DNA of 64,000 bases from Novakomyces olei. Lineage: Eukaryota; Ascomycota; Novakomycetes; Novakomycetales; Novakomycetaceae. The translations under genes were made by a program, and so were the position numbers. Below are positions 38,373 through 51,128 of the stretch, in pieces (the first letter of the stretch is position 1; each line of letters starts with the position of its first letter). Location of the stretch: the NCBI GenBank assembly GCA_016906335.1, contig JADEYG010000012.1, positions 434,501-498,500 of the forward strand, given 5' to 3'. The notes beneath the pieces were generated by a model. It did not search any database. It worked only from the letters and a program-made list of their open reading frames with translations, and was not told the origin of the DNA.

Positions 38373-39027
38373 TGTCCTGATTGCAGAGATACAGTGTTCC
38401 GTTTGCTGCCTGTGAAAATTGTGTGACTATCGTCACAGCTGGAAAGGATAGCGGTTTAGTACTTTTTGTATAGAATACGTACATTGGATTTTCATCGTGT
38501 AGCGTTACTTGTCTCCCGTGTTACTTGTCTCCTGTGCTACTCCATTTCACAGCGTATTTCCCGCTCTATATTTAAATAATCTATATGGATTTTTTTTTTC
38601 AATTTTAATATTTTGAACATTTTATTTTTAACAATTTAATATTTTAACAATTTAACATTTTTAACAATTTAATATTCTAATATTTTGATATTTCAATATT
38701 TCTAACAGTTTAATATTTCTAACAGTTTAATATTTCTAACAGTTTAATATTTCTAACATTTTAATATTTTATACTTTTTATACCATTTTTTTCCTTGTTT
38801 TTGCTGTGTCCTTGCATTTTTTAATTTTTCAAAATTTACTTTTATACTCGTTGCACTTTTCTATATTTCAATATTATGCTTATCCAACTTCTACTTTCTA
38901 GTCGTCGATCTCCAATTCTACATTTTACCCTTATTGGGCCACGCGTATAGTGCTACTAGTTTATTTCCATTTCTTGTTTCCAGCGTCCAAGTCACCCATT
39001 CCCTGGGTGAAGGCTTGCTCGCCCAGT
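38373..39027. other. Intergenic, GPM1 promoter and 3' flank of NIP1
   Basis: Very AT-rich. A 17-bp unit (TTTCTAACAGTTTAATA) recurs about four times at 38697-38765. No gene seen. Confidence 0.6.
38697..38765. repeat. 17-bp tandem repeat, about four copies
   Basis: Copies of TTTCTAACAGTTTAATA; the last is degenerate. It lies upstream of GPM1. Confidence 0.8.
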
Positions 39028-42000
39028 TCAGGCCCGTACAGGCCAGCCTAGATTGCTCCGGAAATCATTACGCCTCCCACCGGATCCTCGAGCATGTGCT
39101 CCGCCAGCACGGGGCAGCATTGTCCTGTTCCCGTCTTTACGGCCGGCCATACTGCCGCCAGTATTGCCCGTGCCAGATGCGTTTGTGTTACCAGCGCCAG
39201 AATTGCTGCCGGCCAGGCCGCCTGGCATATTCTGCCGGGCTTCAAGCTGCTTTTCATTGCCCTCAATGAACTGAGGCGTTTTCTCTGCCAATTGCACAGC
39301 CAAACTATGGAGCCGGGAGACCTCGAGTCTCTGGAACACTATGCAGTCGTGTACTTGATCAAGTGCGGCACTTATTTCGTCCGTAGCAATCATTTTACTG
39401 CACAGTGCAATCACTTTCTTTGTGGGCAGTTCGTACAGGTCAGACAAGAATTTGAGAGAGATTGTATCGTAGTGAGCGGCAAAAGTGAACAGGTACGTAC
39501 GCAGTCCGGCTTCCTGGATTAGGGTGCCAAGTGTCTCCTTGATAGCCTCCCGCTTGGGCAGCAAGTCCCATATTGTAATGGCGTTGATGTAGTCACGGCA
39601 CTTTTGCCATTCGCCCCGGGAAAGGCATTTGGCCGCCTCCATTACATGGTCCCGCATTGTCTCTGGAGGACCGTGGAAAATTTGCCGCTCGTTCTGGTCG
39701 AGCAGTCGGCGAAACATACGGCTAATTGCTCTGCGCTGTTTACCGTCCTGCTGAGGGGAGAAAGCGTTTGAGGCAGCCAGAGCTGGTATTTCGAGCAGCA
39801 TAGAGGCAGTCAAGTAAGTGGCCTCGATCAGTTCCAAGTTGATGTGCATGTGGAAAGGCAGTTGACGCTGTTTCTCAAACCGCTCTTGTTCCGGAGAGAT
39901 ACTCGAGTACCTCTGCGGTTGGACGCCTTGTGCCAATAGCTCTCGCAGCCTTCCAGTGCTGCTTATATCCTGCAGAGCTGATTGAGCAGCTGCAATCATT
40001 CCACAGCGGAAGGCACACAGCCCAATCTGCACCATTGTCCTGTTGTACAAGATCTGAGTGGCCACGTCCGTCTGGGCAATCGTATCCTGAATATGCGACA
40101 TCAGCAACATGTCCCTGGCCCTGTGGAAATTGTCGAGCAGAGCAAAATGGTAGATCTCTGCCAGCATTGCACGCGTACGCAACATCCCTCCAGCATTTTG
40201 GAAAATATAGGCCGCCAGCATCTGAATCACATCGATTGAATCCGCATCCCGGCGCGGAGTGATGGCCGAGTTGACCGAGGCCGGGATGGAATCCCATGCT
40301 CTGGATTCGAAAACCCTAACCACAGATTCGGGTTTGTAGTACAGGTGCTCTATACGGCGGAGCAGGCAGCGTGACAACGAGTCGGAGGCGGATAGGAACT
40401 TTGTCTGCCGCTCTTTTTGCAATCGCTCTACCCGCTCAAAGTAGGATTGACCACGTACAATCAAATCGTAGAGATCGATCTCCAGTTTGAGACGGTCAAT
40501 GTACTCGGTTGAGTGTGGGTCTGTTGTTTGCAAGAATCTAGTGAGTTCGTCGTCCAGTCGTTCCACAAACGAGATAATGCTCCCACGTACTTTGATTACG
40601 TCAGTGGCAAACGTGGCTGATGCTTCGGGATTGTAGTTGTCATCGTCCTCAACGTCACCGCCCTCACCATTTGCAACATCATCAGAGTCCTCTACAACGA
40701 TATAGCGCTCATCTTTTTCGTTTATTTCAAGTATTTTGATTATGTCCGACCGCGCCGCTGTCCACTGATCCTGTGGAACAAGAGACTGTACCCCAGACGC
40801 CGTATCAAAACGGGCAGACACAAGGGAAACAAGGACTCGCAATTTTTGGTAAGGAGTTGCTGCTACTTCCAACAGCTTCTCCAGTACTCGCACCTGCTCT
40901 AGTCGATCCGTATTCTTCTTGCCACGCGCCTCGCGGATGGCTTTAAGCGCTTTGAAGATATCGTCCGTGCTAAATTTTTCTACTTTGCCACCTTTGCCTA
41001 TTGTTTCAAAGCCCTCAGTGTCCTGTGCTCCAGGAGCAACAACGCCTCTTGTCGGCTTTCCATCAACCAAGATCTCTTCCTGGCCCGCTTTTAGGTTAGC
41101 TGTAGTTTCTTCAAAAGTGGAAGCTGCTCCTGCTGCCGACCGAGCAGCTGCGCTTTCGCCCGTAGCAGTAGAAGGAGCTTCTTCCTCCAAGGACGGGTTT
41201 GCTCGCCAGGCGGCTATTTGCGTTTCAAACTGGCGATTGTTCTTGCGAACTTTTTGCTTTAGTGAATTGAAGGCACGTGCATTTGTAGCATTCATCTTCT
41301 TTTTCGTGTCCTTGGGCTGTGTCTCGCCGATAACATCCTCTAAATTGGCAATCGACATAAAGTAGACTTTAGGGTAGCCGATCGTGTTGCTCAGTTTCTG
41401 GCATTGCTTGTTGAGTTTATCGAATTCTGTTTTGTTAGGTCCGCACATAAAACACTGCCAACGTTATAAAGTTCAACTGGGAGCAGTATGGGGGGGGAAG
41501 GAAAAGGCTAGAGAGCGGGTGAAGAATTTATGAGCAAAGGCAGAGAGGGCAGAAACAAAGGCAAATTGTAAAGTTCTTTTTTGTTTATTTTATTTTTTTT
41601 AATTTTTTTTTCAAAAACAAAGATGCATCATACCGTTTGAAATTGTAACCCAATCGCCGATCTTTTGTGCATTTTCAATGACTCGCACGGACGATTCCAC
41701 GTCTTCAATACGTTTATCCTTTGCCGACTTAACTACGCGTTTCGTGTCTTCTTCCTCAGACTCGTCGCTCGATGCACCAGCCAAAAACTGGCTTGCCCCA
41801 CGTCTCTTGAAGCGCGCAGCACCGGTTTCGCCAGCTTCAGATCCCGACGATTCTGAACCCGCGTCAGAGGATAAATCGCTCTCTTCAGAAGACGCGTCCG
41901 ATTCCGAGTCGCCCGACTCGGACTCAGAGTCGCTCGCATCGGAAGAGGCAGCATCCGAAAGCTGCGAGGCAGACGAGTCTGACAGCTCGCTCGAATCGCT

Positions 42001-42036
42001 GTCGCTGTCGCTTCCAGCCGCAAAGAATCGAGACAT
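39028..42036 (-). CDS. NIP1: Translation initiation factor eIF3 subunit c
   Basis: Two exons, 41634-42036 and 39028-41426 (933 aa; intron 207 nt). The start MSRFFAAGSDSDSDSSE is the standard eIF3c N terminus, followed by an acidic Ser/Asp/Glu tract (likely CK2 sites). The splice joins GDWVTISN to EFDKLNKQ, the conserved junction of the eIF3c N-terminal domain. A PCI domain lies in the C-terminal third (HMHINLELIEATYLTASMLLE, GLRTYLFTFAAHYDTISLKF, AALDQVHDCIVFQRLEVSRL). The Gly/Arg/Asn-rich tail ends FRSNLGWPVRA. eIF3c links eIF3 to eIF1 and eIF5 on the 40S subunit. Confidence 0.95.
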
Positions 42037-42663
42037 TGCGGTCCTGTAAGGCAACGAAATTTTTTATTACCAGTCTTCAATATGGAAAATGTTATAGTAT
42101 AGACGAAATAATACGAAAATAATAAGAATAGTACTAAAATAATCGAGAATAATACACGAAGGGATTGTATGGCAATCTACAAGAAATATAGGCAACCTTG
42201 GCTGGTAATAATAGGTATTTATACAAAAATTATACTATATAATACTCAAAAGTATATGGATTGCTAATATTTCAAGCTGCGAAGGATATATATATTTATA
42301 TATATATATATACATAGAGAGAGAGCAAAGGATGAGCGTACGTAGCTGTTTTATTTATGGATAATGGGCAAAAGGGTATTGCACCCTTCAGATTGTTAGC
42401 CTCAAACCTCCATATCAGACTCTACACGTTTCTACACGCTCCCCAATTGGTGACTAGTCAGTGTAGCGTATATTTCAAAGCTTCCACGATTTAATCAGTC
42501 GGCGAGCGTTTTGGCTCCCGACGTTCATCCTCATCATTCGTAAATTGCACGGTCCTATATCAACTCAACACTAAACTGAGAAAAGCATTAAGCCTGAGCC
42601 ATTACAGCTATTGTACGAATGGTGCAACAGAACCATTGCCCGCCAGCCATTATCCCGCCTGCA
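42037..42663. other. Intergenic, NIP1 promoter
   Basis: AT-rich; TA and GA runs at about 42288-42326. No gene seen. Confidence 0.6.
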
Positions 42664-43510
42664 CTAAAATGAAACTATTTTGGCCACCTTTACATGCCGC
42701 CTCTCTTGGGGATCTTTCCGAGATTGCCGTGTAAGTGTATGGTACGCGTCCTCATCTGCGCCTGTCATGCCCACTGTCGCTGCAGCCATTTGCAGCCGCT
42801 CGCAGTCTCGAGCGAGATGATCACGGGCCCCACACACTTTACACTCGCCTCCACGAGGAAATTTGCCTTTATCATTTTCTGTAATTAGCCACCGTCGCAT
42901 TGAAACTGTACGACATCCCAAGGTGTAATTTGAATAATTTTTCAAATTAAAAAGAAAATAGTGATAATTTGGAATCATACCAGGACAAACAGATGTGAGA
43001 TGGCCTTGTTTTTTGCAAATAAAGCATTGTGCATATTCCAGTGTTTCCCTTCCTTTACTATCACGCCGAGGTCTCCGAGCACAAGCTTTTAATGTATGTT
43101 CAAGGCTTCCGCAACGGTAGCAAATTGCAGCTACGTACAAGTTAGACACCGAGTTCATTTAAATTGAAAAAATAAATAAAATAAAATAAAGTGCGCTTAC
43201 TTTTGCTGCCGCCAGTAGGGCAGTCTGCCACTTTATGTCCACTGCTACGGCAATTAAAGCAGAACACGTTCGCCTGACGTTCCCTTGAGCGTCGCTCACG
43301 TCGTGCAATAGATCTCCGTTTACTCGAAATTTCGTCTGGGCCGCTGCTGTACTCTTTGCTCTCGCCTAACCCAGGTCGCTTTTTTTGCTGCACTGCCAGC
43401 TCAGTTTTTTCTGTGTCTTGCGCACGTGCACGGGATGTCTCTAAAGGCTGAGATCTGAAAGGCGCCGCTTCTTCGTGGGTCTTGCGGCCCAATTTTGTCA
43501 CACGAGTCAT
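42664..43510 (-). CDS. Four-knuckle CCHC zinc-finger protein (ZCCHC9-like)
   Basis: Three exons: 43201-43510, 42981-43130, 42664-42878 (224 aa), introns of 70 and 102 nt, in phase. After a basic N terminus (Lys/Arg and Glu rich) there are four CX2CX4HX4C knuckles: CFNCRSSGHKVADC, CYRCGSLEHTLKAC, CFICKKQGHLTSVC, CKVCGARDHLARDC. The spacing and the linker ENDKGKFPRGGECKVCG match ZCCHC9 and its fungal relatives, thought to bind RNA in the nucleus/nucleolus. The frame is open upstream of 43510 only with a TTG, so ATG at 43508-43510 is used. TRAMP-type Air1/2 has five knuckles with different spacing and fits less well. Confidence 0.83.
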
Positions 43511-43699
43511 TCTGGCCGAAACTTTTTTTTTTACCAAATTTCAGTGCCTTTATTATCAATTAGTTTTTTTATTTTTTTTTTATTTTTATCCTTTTTTCAA
43601 TACCATGTAGATTGAAGATCTATCAATTTGTTCAAGGGTTCCTTTTAGTACTTTAATTATCTCGACAAATCCATATAAAAAAATCAAAATACAACCACA

Positions 43700-43739
<40 letters not shown>

Positions 43740-43844
43740 AAGATTGGCATACAGCTAAATAAAATAATACTCTGAACCCAATAATACCAATGATATAGTC
43801 CTTCAGTCGACGGCTCCACTCTCGAACAGCGTCTATTTCGCGGC
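43511..43844. other. Intergenic divergent promoter with poly(A) run
   Basis: Separates the CCHC gene and the nucleotidyltransferase gene. A run of about 37 A lies at 43701-43737; otherwise featureless. Confidence 0.65.
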
Positions 43845-45755
43845 ATGCGCCGCGAATATAAAAGCATATTAAGCCTTTGCTGGCCGTGCTGCTCTCAGAA
43901 AAGAGTGCTACTTTCTTACTGCCCGTTGACGGTCCGATCCCGGGGAAGAGGAAGTGTCAGTCAAGCTACGAGTCTAAGGGCTTTTACTTCGTTTTCAAGG
44001 TTATCACGAAGAAAGCAGCCTGTTCATCGGCCGAATAGAATTGCATTTTGCCGGCACAGTAGGTACTCTGACATGTCTGTCTCAGCAACAGAAGCTGCTG
44101 CTGCAGAAAGAGAGCGTGAACTGCAAACGTATCGCGATCAGATCGAGCTGTATATTCGGACCTCCATGAACGGTCCAAATGTGGCAGACAAGTATATCGG
44201 GAAAGCAGATGATACGGTACTGGAAACTGAAGGCAGCACTCCAGAACGTGAGCCGAGCGTTGGTGCGAATAAAGAAGCGGATGAGCGGTCTGAGATATCA
44301 AAGGTTATGAAAAATATGGAGATAGACAGCAATAATTATGACAGACACATGAATGGAGATACCAAGGGCGGGAATGAGGAGTATGAGACGACGGGAGATG
44401 ACGCGCCAGATGTGGAACTGGATCAATTGAACTGGGCAAGGTGGGAGACCCTAATGGAGAGCGATAGTGATCAAATGCATGCTGTATTGGCGCTCAACCG
44501 CACGCTAAAAGTTCGACCAAATTGTGGAAAGACTTTGGCTTCTTTGCAGGCAATTGTGGAGAAATGGGTCCATGGCAGGAAGCAGCTTCGCACCTTTCTA
44601 CAACAATGTGTGGATCAGGGCTATGTGTACTTTGACGGTAATAATTATCGAGCCGGTTCCTTTTGTGATTTCCTATGCCGACCACGTGTAGTATCACAAG
44701 CAAATTTTGATAGTGAGAAGCTGTCTGGTGAACTGGAAGCACTGTACACCGAGTTATTACCCAGCATAGAAGAGTCTTCCAAGCGCAGTGGTCTCGTGAA
44801 ACGGATTGAGCGTCGAATAACCAAGAAAACAGGTCAGACAATGGTAACGGTGAGGCCGTTTGGTTCCTATGTGAATCGGCTTTACATGGATGGTTCTGAT
44901 CTTGATCTTTGTGTTACCGTTGCACCTAGGCTACGTACAAAGTTCAGGGCTGGTTTCATCAAGGTGGACACTATTCGCCAGGCGCTTAAAAAATTTGCTG
45001 TAAAAGACACGGCTATCGCTGTTCCAGGGGCAAGGGTGCCTATATTCTCTTTTCGTGATGAGCGTACCCAGATAAAAGTAGACATAAACGTGGGCCATAC
45101 ACTGGGAATCGAAAATTCGAATCTAATAAGGCTTTATACTATGCTGGACGAACGAGCTCGAGCCTTATTGTACCTGGTCAAGCATTGGGCCAAAGCCCGT
45201 GGTATAAACAAACCGGCGGAGGGCTCGCTATCTAGCTATTCTTATATACTGATGGCTATTCATTTTCTTCAGCAAACGCGACCGCCAGTACTTCCCGTGG
45301 CCCATGAGTGCAAGCCTAGCGTTTCACATCGGCACTTTCATCAAGAAGGCCAGTCGGTTATTGATGCGTCTTACTGTGATCGGCCTCTTGTCCTACGCGC
45401 TGCTGTAGCCGGGCCAAGTGGCAAAGTAGCGGGAAACACGGACACTTTGGGACAGTTACTCTTTGGCTTCTTTGCGTACTATTCAGGCCATCAAGGGTTA
45501 GGGTCATTGGCTCCCTTTGATTTTCAAAAGAATTGTGTTCAGATAGTGAGTTTGGAACCGGTGACAAAATCTGCCGTGCCCAAGGCAGTTCGTGTTTCCC
45601 CCATCACCGTACTGGACCCACTGATCCCTCGGAATTGTAGTATTATGGTAACTGGTGGCGCTGTTCATCTTTTAGGCGCAGAACTAGAGCGAGCGTATCA
45701 GTTACTGCATGACGGCCATTGCTTTGAGCATTTGTTGTCTGATAGATATCTTTAA
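43845..45755 (+). CDS. Cid1-type noncanonical poly(A)/poly(U) polymerase
   Basis: Single exon, 636 aa. The nucleotidyltransferase core has GSYVNRLYMDGSDLDLCV with GS at 340-341 and catalytic Asp352 and Asp354; the third Asp is Asp413 in IKVDINVGH. SSYSYILMAIHFLQQ and the PAP-associated segment (LGQLLFGFFAYYSGHQ) follow. Relatives are Cid1/Trf-type enzymes that add U or A tails to RNA. Two in-frame starts exist. From the first ATG the leading 76 residues are Arg/Ser-rich with one acidic residue near the start and one near the end, as in a mitochondrial presequence. From Met77 (44073) the acidic MSVSATEAAAAERE would begin a cytosolic protein. Which RNA it acts on cannot be told. Confidence 0.85.
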   Translation: MRREYKSILSLCWPCCSQKRVLLSYCPLTVRSRGRGSVSQATSLRAFTSFSRLSRRKQPVHRPNRIAFCRHSRYSDMSVSATEAAAAERERELQTYRDQIELYIRTSMNGPNVADKYIGKADDTVLETEGSTPEREPSVGANKEADERSEISKVMKNMEIDSNNYDRHMNGDTKGGNEEYETTGDDAPDVELDQLNWARWETLMESDSDQMHAVLALNRTLKVRPNCGKTLASLQAIVEKWVHGRKQLRTFLQQCVDQGYVYFDGNNYRAGSFCDFLCRPRVVSQANFDSEKLSGELEALYTELLPSIEESSKRSGLVKRIERRITKKTGQTMVTVRPFGSYVNRLYMDGSDLDLCVTVAPRLRTKFRAGFIKVDTIRQALKKFAVKDTAIAVPGARVPIFSFRDERTQIKVDINVGHTLGIENSNLIRLYTMLDERARALLYLVKHWAKARGINKPAEGSLSSYSYILMAIHFLQQTRPPVLPVAHECKPSVSHRHFHQEGQSVIDASYCDRPLVLRAAVAGPSGKVAGNTDTLGQLLFGFFAYYSGHQGLGSLAPFDFQKNCVQIVSLEPVTKSAVPKAVRVSPITVLDPLIPRNCSIMVTGGAVHLLGAELERAYQLLHDGHCFEHLLSDRYL

Positions 45756-46373
45756 AATAGAAATTAATGTGTATATACAAACATGGCTCTCTAATTATTA
45801 AAACTAAGAAAGCGTAGATCAAACAAGGCAGCTGGCTGGTCGTCGATTAAATTAATATAGGGCAAATGTTGCTGATGCATCAGAACTTCTCTGCAATCAA
45901 CAAGGGAGACCTGGTGCGCGCCGGTTCCCTCCTGCTTTGGCATGAAAATCATCATATGCAGGAGCAAATATGTTGCTTTACGTCATTTTACTGATCGCTG
46001 TTTAGTGACCACCACTTTTTGTTTTTATCTAGAAAGATTACGCGCCAACGGTTGGATGGTATAGGGACGGGCCCCGTTGGTAAAACGCCAGTCACATAAA
46101 AATATTTGATCTTTTTCGTAACAGCCAAAGTCGACCATTGCCAACAAAATGAGATTGGCAGCAAGCACTCGGCGCTCTTCAGGTTTTGCTAATATATAAA
46201 ATGCGTTATATAGTTCGCCTATAATCGAAGTATGATCAGTATCAAAAAAATAAATAGTTAAAAAAATAATCAGAATAAGTAAAAAGTATAATTAGTAAAA
46301 AGAATAATCAGTTAAAAGAATAGTCAATAAAAAGACTAATCGTGATTTACAAAATAATTTAATCCAAACGGCA
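45756..46373. other. Intergenic, STR3 promoter
   Basis: No gene, tRNA or strong repeat seen. AAAAAGAATAATCAG-like short repeats occur at 46250-46340. Confidence 0.6.
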
Positions 46374-47823
<1,450 letters not shown>

Positions 47824-48067
47824 GCGGAATAAAGTGAACTGACGATTAGATTGCAAAGAGTAAATAAAATGATTCAAGGAATCTGTATTATTACAAAGAA
47901 CATGTGTGCAATATGGCTGGATATATGGCTCGTTTGAGCGTAAAAACGCAATATATATCAATACATTTATTTGAATATTATAATATTACATACGATGTGA
48001 TTCCTTCCACATATAACTAAATAATCTGTACAAAGTTCTGATCAGGAAAAAAAAAAAAGAAAAGAAC

Positions 48068-50219
48068 TTAAGCCCTTCTCTCGGCTAGTCGCCTACTTGA
48101 CCTTAACACGCGCGACGGTTCTCTCGTCTCTTGCTCAGATTTGGCTTTTCTCTTTGCTTGCGTAGGTTTGTTCTTGCTTTCAGCTTCTTTTTTTGCATCA
48201 ATTGGTTCGTGTTTTGCGATTCTTCGTCCAGGTTTGCCTTGAATATGCTCGAGACTTGCAAAATTCGCCGTTTCTTCTTTGCCTTGGTCATTCATATGTT
48301 GGCCATTAACATTGGCTAGCGCTGAATCGCCCTGTGCAAAAGTTTCTAGAGACTTTTCAGGAGGTCCGTTAGGCGAAAAAAGGCTTTGACTAGCTTTGGA
48401 GGGCACGTCGGTATTTCGTGGTGGAGATTGTTTGGCTTTTTTTTGGTTAAGTAGCCTTGCAGCTCGTCTTGAAGGATTCGTTCGGCGGGCCTGTCTCTTT
48501 TCATCCCTATTTTCCTTCGGCATCTTTACTTTATCATTCATTTCTTCCACAGAATTTTCAATGCTTGAATCAGATTTTCTTTGATGCGAATGTTGAACCT
48601 CCAACGGAGACTCCAAATCTGCCGTGCCTGGTTCAGATACCTCAAGAGTGGCAGCAGCGTTACTTGAACCTGAGCTTTGTTCATAGACCTGTACAGCTTC
48701 AATCTCTGCAGAGCAGCTTATTGGATCGTCCTCGAGCTCTTGCTTGTGGCCTTTATTGAATATTGCCTTTCCCATTTGCTTTTGCTCTTTAGCTGGACTC
48801 GTGTTCTTTTCCTCTGATACAATTCTTTTCTTTGATTTTAACTTGCTCCTTTGCGGCTGTTGGCTCTGATTCAGAACTGGGGCCTTAAGCCGTTTGGGTA
48901 GCGTTTGAACACCCATGTTTCCCTGTGTCTTTCTTTTGCCTTGCTTGATCGCGTGCATTACTGGTATATTTCCAGTATTGCTCTCGCTCAGAGGTAAGAG
49001 CAGCGGCTCTTGAGATGCTTCAACAAAGCTTGAATCGGTCGTTTGCAAATTTGTCTTTTGCTCTATTGAATGAGAAATCTCGGGCGGTGTAGCTTTAACC
49101 TGGATGGACCCCAGGTCGAAAGCATCCTGAGAGGTCGACTCCATTGCAATCGGAGCAAGTCGTTTCGGCTGTGAAGAATATTTGGTCGTTTTAGCTGCAA
49201 CACTGGGGCTGGAGCTATTGCTTGCAGGCAAAGTCTTGGTCTGGATTGGAGTAGGAGACGGCTGCATTGCTTCTGCTCCACCAACCACAAGCTCTGATTG
49301 TGGCGATACTCCTGCAGCTTCAATCAGACGTACTGCTTTGGGTGTGTTTTTTTGACGTGCTTTCATAGATGCCTTGTACAGGTCTCTTAGCCGGGAAGAA
49401 AATGAATCCTAGTTTAATGCTTAGCAAATATGTACAGCATAGAAGTAAAAACAAAGAAGGAAAGAAATTCATTAATGTTTTAATTAATTAACAAAATAGA
49501 AATGAGGAATAACCGCCAAGCTTAGATAAACGTACTTGCTCAAACTGGTCCAGGTCGGGAATATCGTACTCGGGGATATGAAGCTTGAAAAACGTGTCCT
49601 TGGCGTTCGAGTCAAGCTTTTTCCGTGTTCTTCTGCCGGGCTTTGGTCCCTGTGTCCGTGCAGAGTCTGGGTGTGGTATATCCATGGTATTTAAAAGCAT
49701 CAAAGAGGGTATAATCTGTTCCTTAGTAAAAGCAGAATATTCGTGTATATACCTGGTCAATGGCAATAGCGCCGTCATGATCGCTCCAATATTTAGAGTC
49801 CCAAAATGTATCATGGTCTGATCTTGTGTATGCTTTGTGATTCTTTGAGCACCATGCTGCGTTTTCCATGTACGCATGAAGCAAATCAAAGAGCCATTTC
49901 TCCTCTTCCGTGTCCTTTATCGATCATTAGTCTGGAACGGATCATTTTTATTTTATTTATTTGTTTTCGTGCTCTAAACGTATTCACAAATGACGTCGTT
50001 TAAACTTACCGGCAAAAGGGCCTTGAGTGGATCGAGGTGAGCAGCATGTGAAGCGTCCCACAGATATTGCAAATAGAACTGCAGCCAGTAGCGATCGAGA
50101 TCCGAGGTTGTACCGCTAAAGAATTGCAAAAAATTGTTTCCAAACCCAAACAAGTCCGTACTTTGCGCAACGTGATCTTCCACGCAAAAATCCGATCTAG
50201 CGATTCGAGCTAAACATGT
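48068..50219 (-). CDS. Unrecognised basic, largely disordered protein (5' exon unsettled)
   Basis: Four exons join in phase 0: 50010-50219, 49753-49914 (intron 37 nt after it), 49536-49715, 48068-49408, giving about 630 residues plus a missing start. The first two exons are ordered and aromatic (DLFGFGNNFLQFFSG, DRYWLQFYLQYLWDASHAAH, WLFDLLHAYMENAAW, HDTFWDSKYW). A linker IPHPDSARTQGPKPGRR and KLHIPEYDIPDLDQFEQ follow. The last 430 residues are Lys/Ser/Glu/Gln-rich and end in RVLRSSRRLAERRA, typical of nuclear chromatin-linked proteins. No ATG precedes exon 50010-50219 in frame; an ATG at 50529 (MAFVGDAVPRKGPF) could start an upstream exon, with GTATTG and GTAATT donors available. Function not assigned. 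Confidence 0.65.
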
Positions 50220-50563
50220 CTGCCTTGTCAGCACATTGATAACGGGATAATGTTATGGTAAAACGAAATTGCTCTCACATTTGAATGTGGCTCTGCAAAT
50301 AAGGTTATGCGAGTAAAAGACTCGGTTTTAGAGTATATTCGCACGTCGTCTTTCGGATCTCTATTTATAGATTAGATCTCGACGTAACTAAAATTAAATA
50401 AATTACGCTCCAATAGTAAACGGTCGGCCCGTCACAACGCTGCAAACTGCCAATGGGTAGACAGAGTACTCATTAGTTATCAATACAAACGGTCCTTTCC
50501 GCGGTACCGCGTCCCCCACAAATGCCATTTCGCGTAAACAGTGGATCGGGATAGGTATAAACA

Positions 50564-50640
<77 letters not shown>

Positions 50641-50660
50641 CAATAAAATATACTTTGATC
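50220..50660. other. Divergent leader/promoter between the 48-kb gene and SND2
   Basis: May contain first exon(s) of the minus-strand gene (50401-50529). A TAA-rich microsatellite (about 50566-50641, with ACTAAT interruptions) forms the SND2 leader; it is open in frame as poly-Ile but is not counted as coding. Confidence 0.55.
50566..50641. repeat. (TAA)n microsatellite before SND2
   Basis: Imperfect TAA tract ending about 20 bases before the SND2 ATG. Confidence 0.93.
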
Positions 50661-51128
50661 ATGGCAAACGCGGCAGCAAAGAAACAGGCGGCCAGCAATG
50701 CCGCCTTTATTTCACAGCATCGACGGATATTTGCTGCAATATTGGCATTTTATATCATAATACAAGTGGCCGTGCGGCGAAGAGGGCTAATTTTGACTAT
50801 TCGCTCTGGGATTATTCCTCTATTGATCGCGATCGTGTCACAGACATCGTTGGAGAGTTTTGGCAAGAGCCCAGCGTACGATCTTAGAAGGGCGTCTGGT
50901 CCTATTGAATGGGTCGCGGATATTATGTACTTGTCGTGGACGGCCATAATAATCACAGCAATTTCTCGAGCTTCATGGGGTCTTGCTCTTTATTTACTTG
51001 TTCCTGCTTATGCAGCCATTCGTATTTTTGCGCTCATTCGTGGCTATCGCCAAGGCCCTGATACACAGCCTGTAACCGCAGCAGCAACTTCAAAGCGCCA
51101 ACAAAAGCTGGCAAAGCGACAGTCATAA
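50661..51128 (+). CDS. SND2: Snd2/TMEM208 ER-targeting membrane protein
   Basis: Single exon, 155 aa from MANAAAKKQAASNAAF, the usual TMEM208/DUF788 start. Hydrophobic segments are visible near residues 20-36, 42-60, 85-103 and 105-125. The tail is basic (KRQQKLAKRQS), as in the family. Snd2 is part of the SRP-independent SND route that targets proteins with central or C-terminal membrane segments to the ER. The frame stays open upstream through the TAA tract, giving a poly-Ile extension that I take as leader because it would put a repeat-encoded hydrophobic run before a conserved N terminus. Confidence 0.85.
   Translation: MANAAAKKQAASNAAFISQHRRIFAAILAFYIIIQVAVRRRGLILTIRSGIIPLLIAIVSQTSLESFGKSPAYDLRRASGPIEWVADIMYLSWTAIIITAISRASWGLALYLLVPAYAAIRIFALIRGYRQGPDTQPVTAAATSKRQQKLAKRQS

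Noticed and set aside
43501-43537. Upstream extension of the CCHC protein
   Set aside because: Only a TTG starts it and it crosses a poly-T/poly-A run; the ATG at 43510 is preferred.
50541-50660. Poly-Ile extension of SND2
   Set aside because: Encoded by the TAA repeat; the conserved family start is the ATG at 50661.
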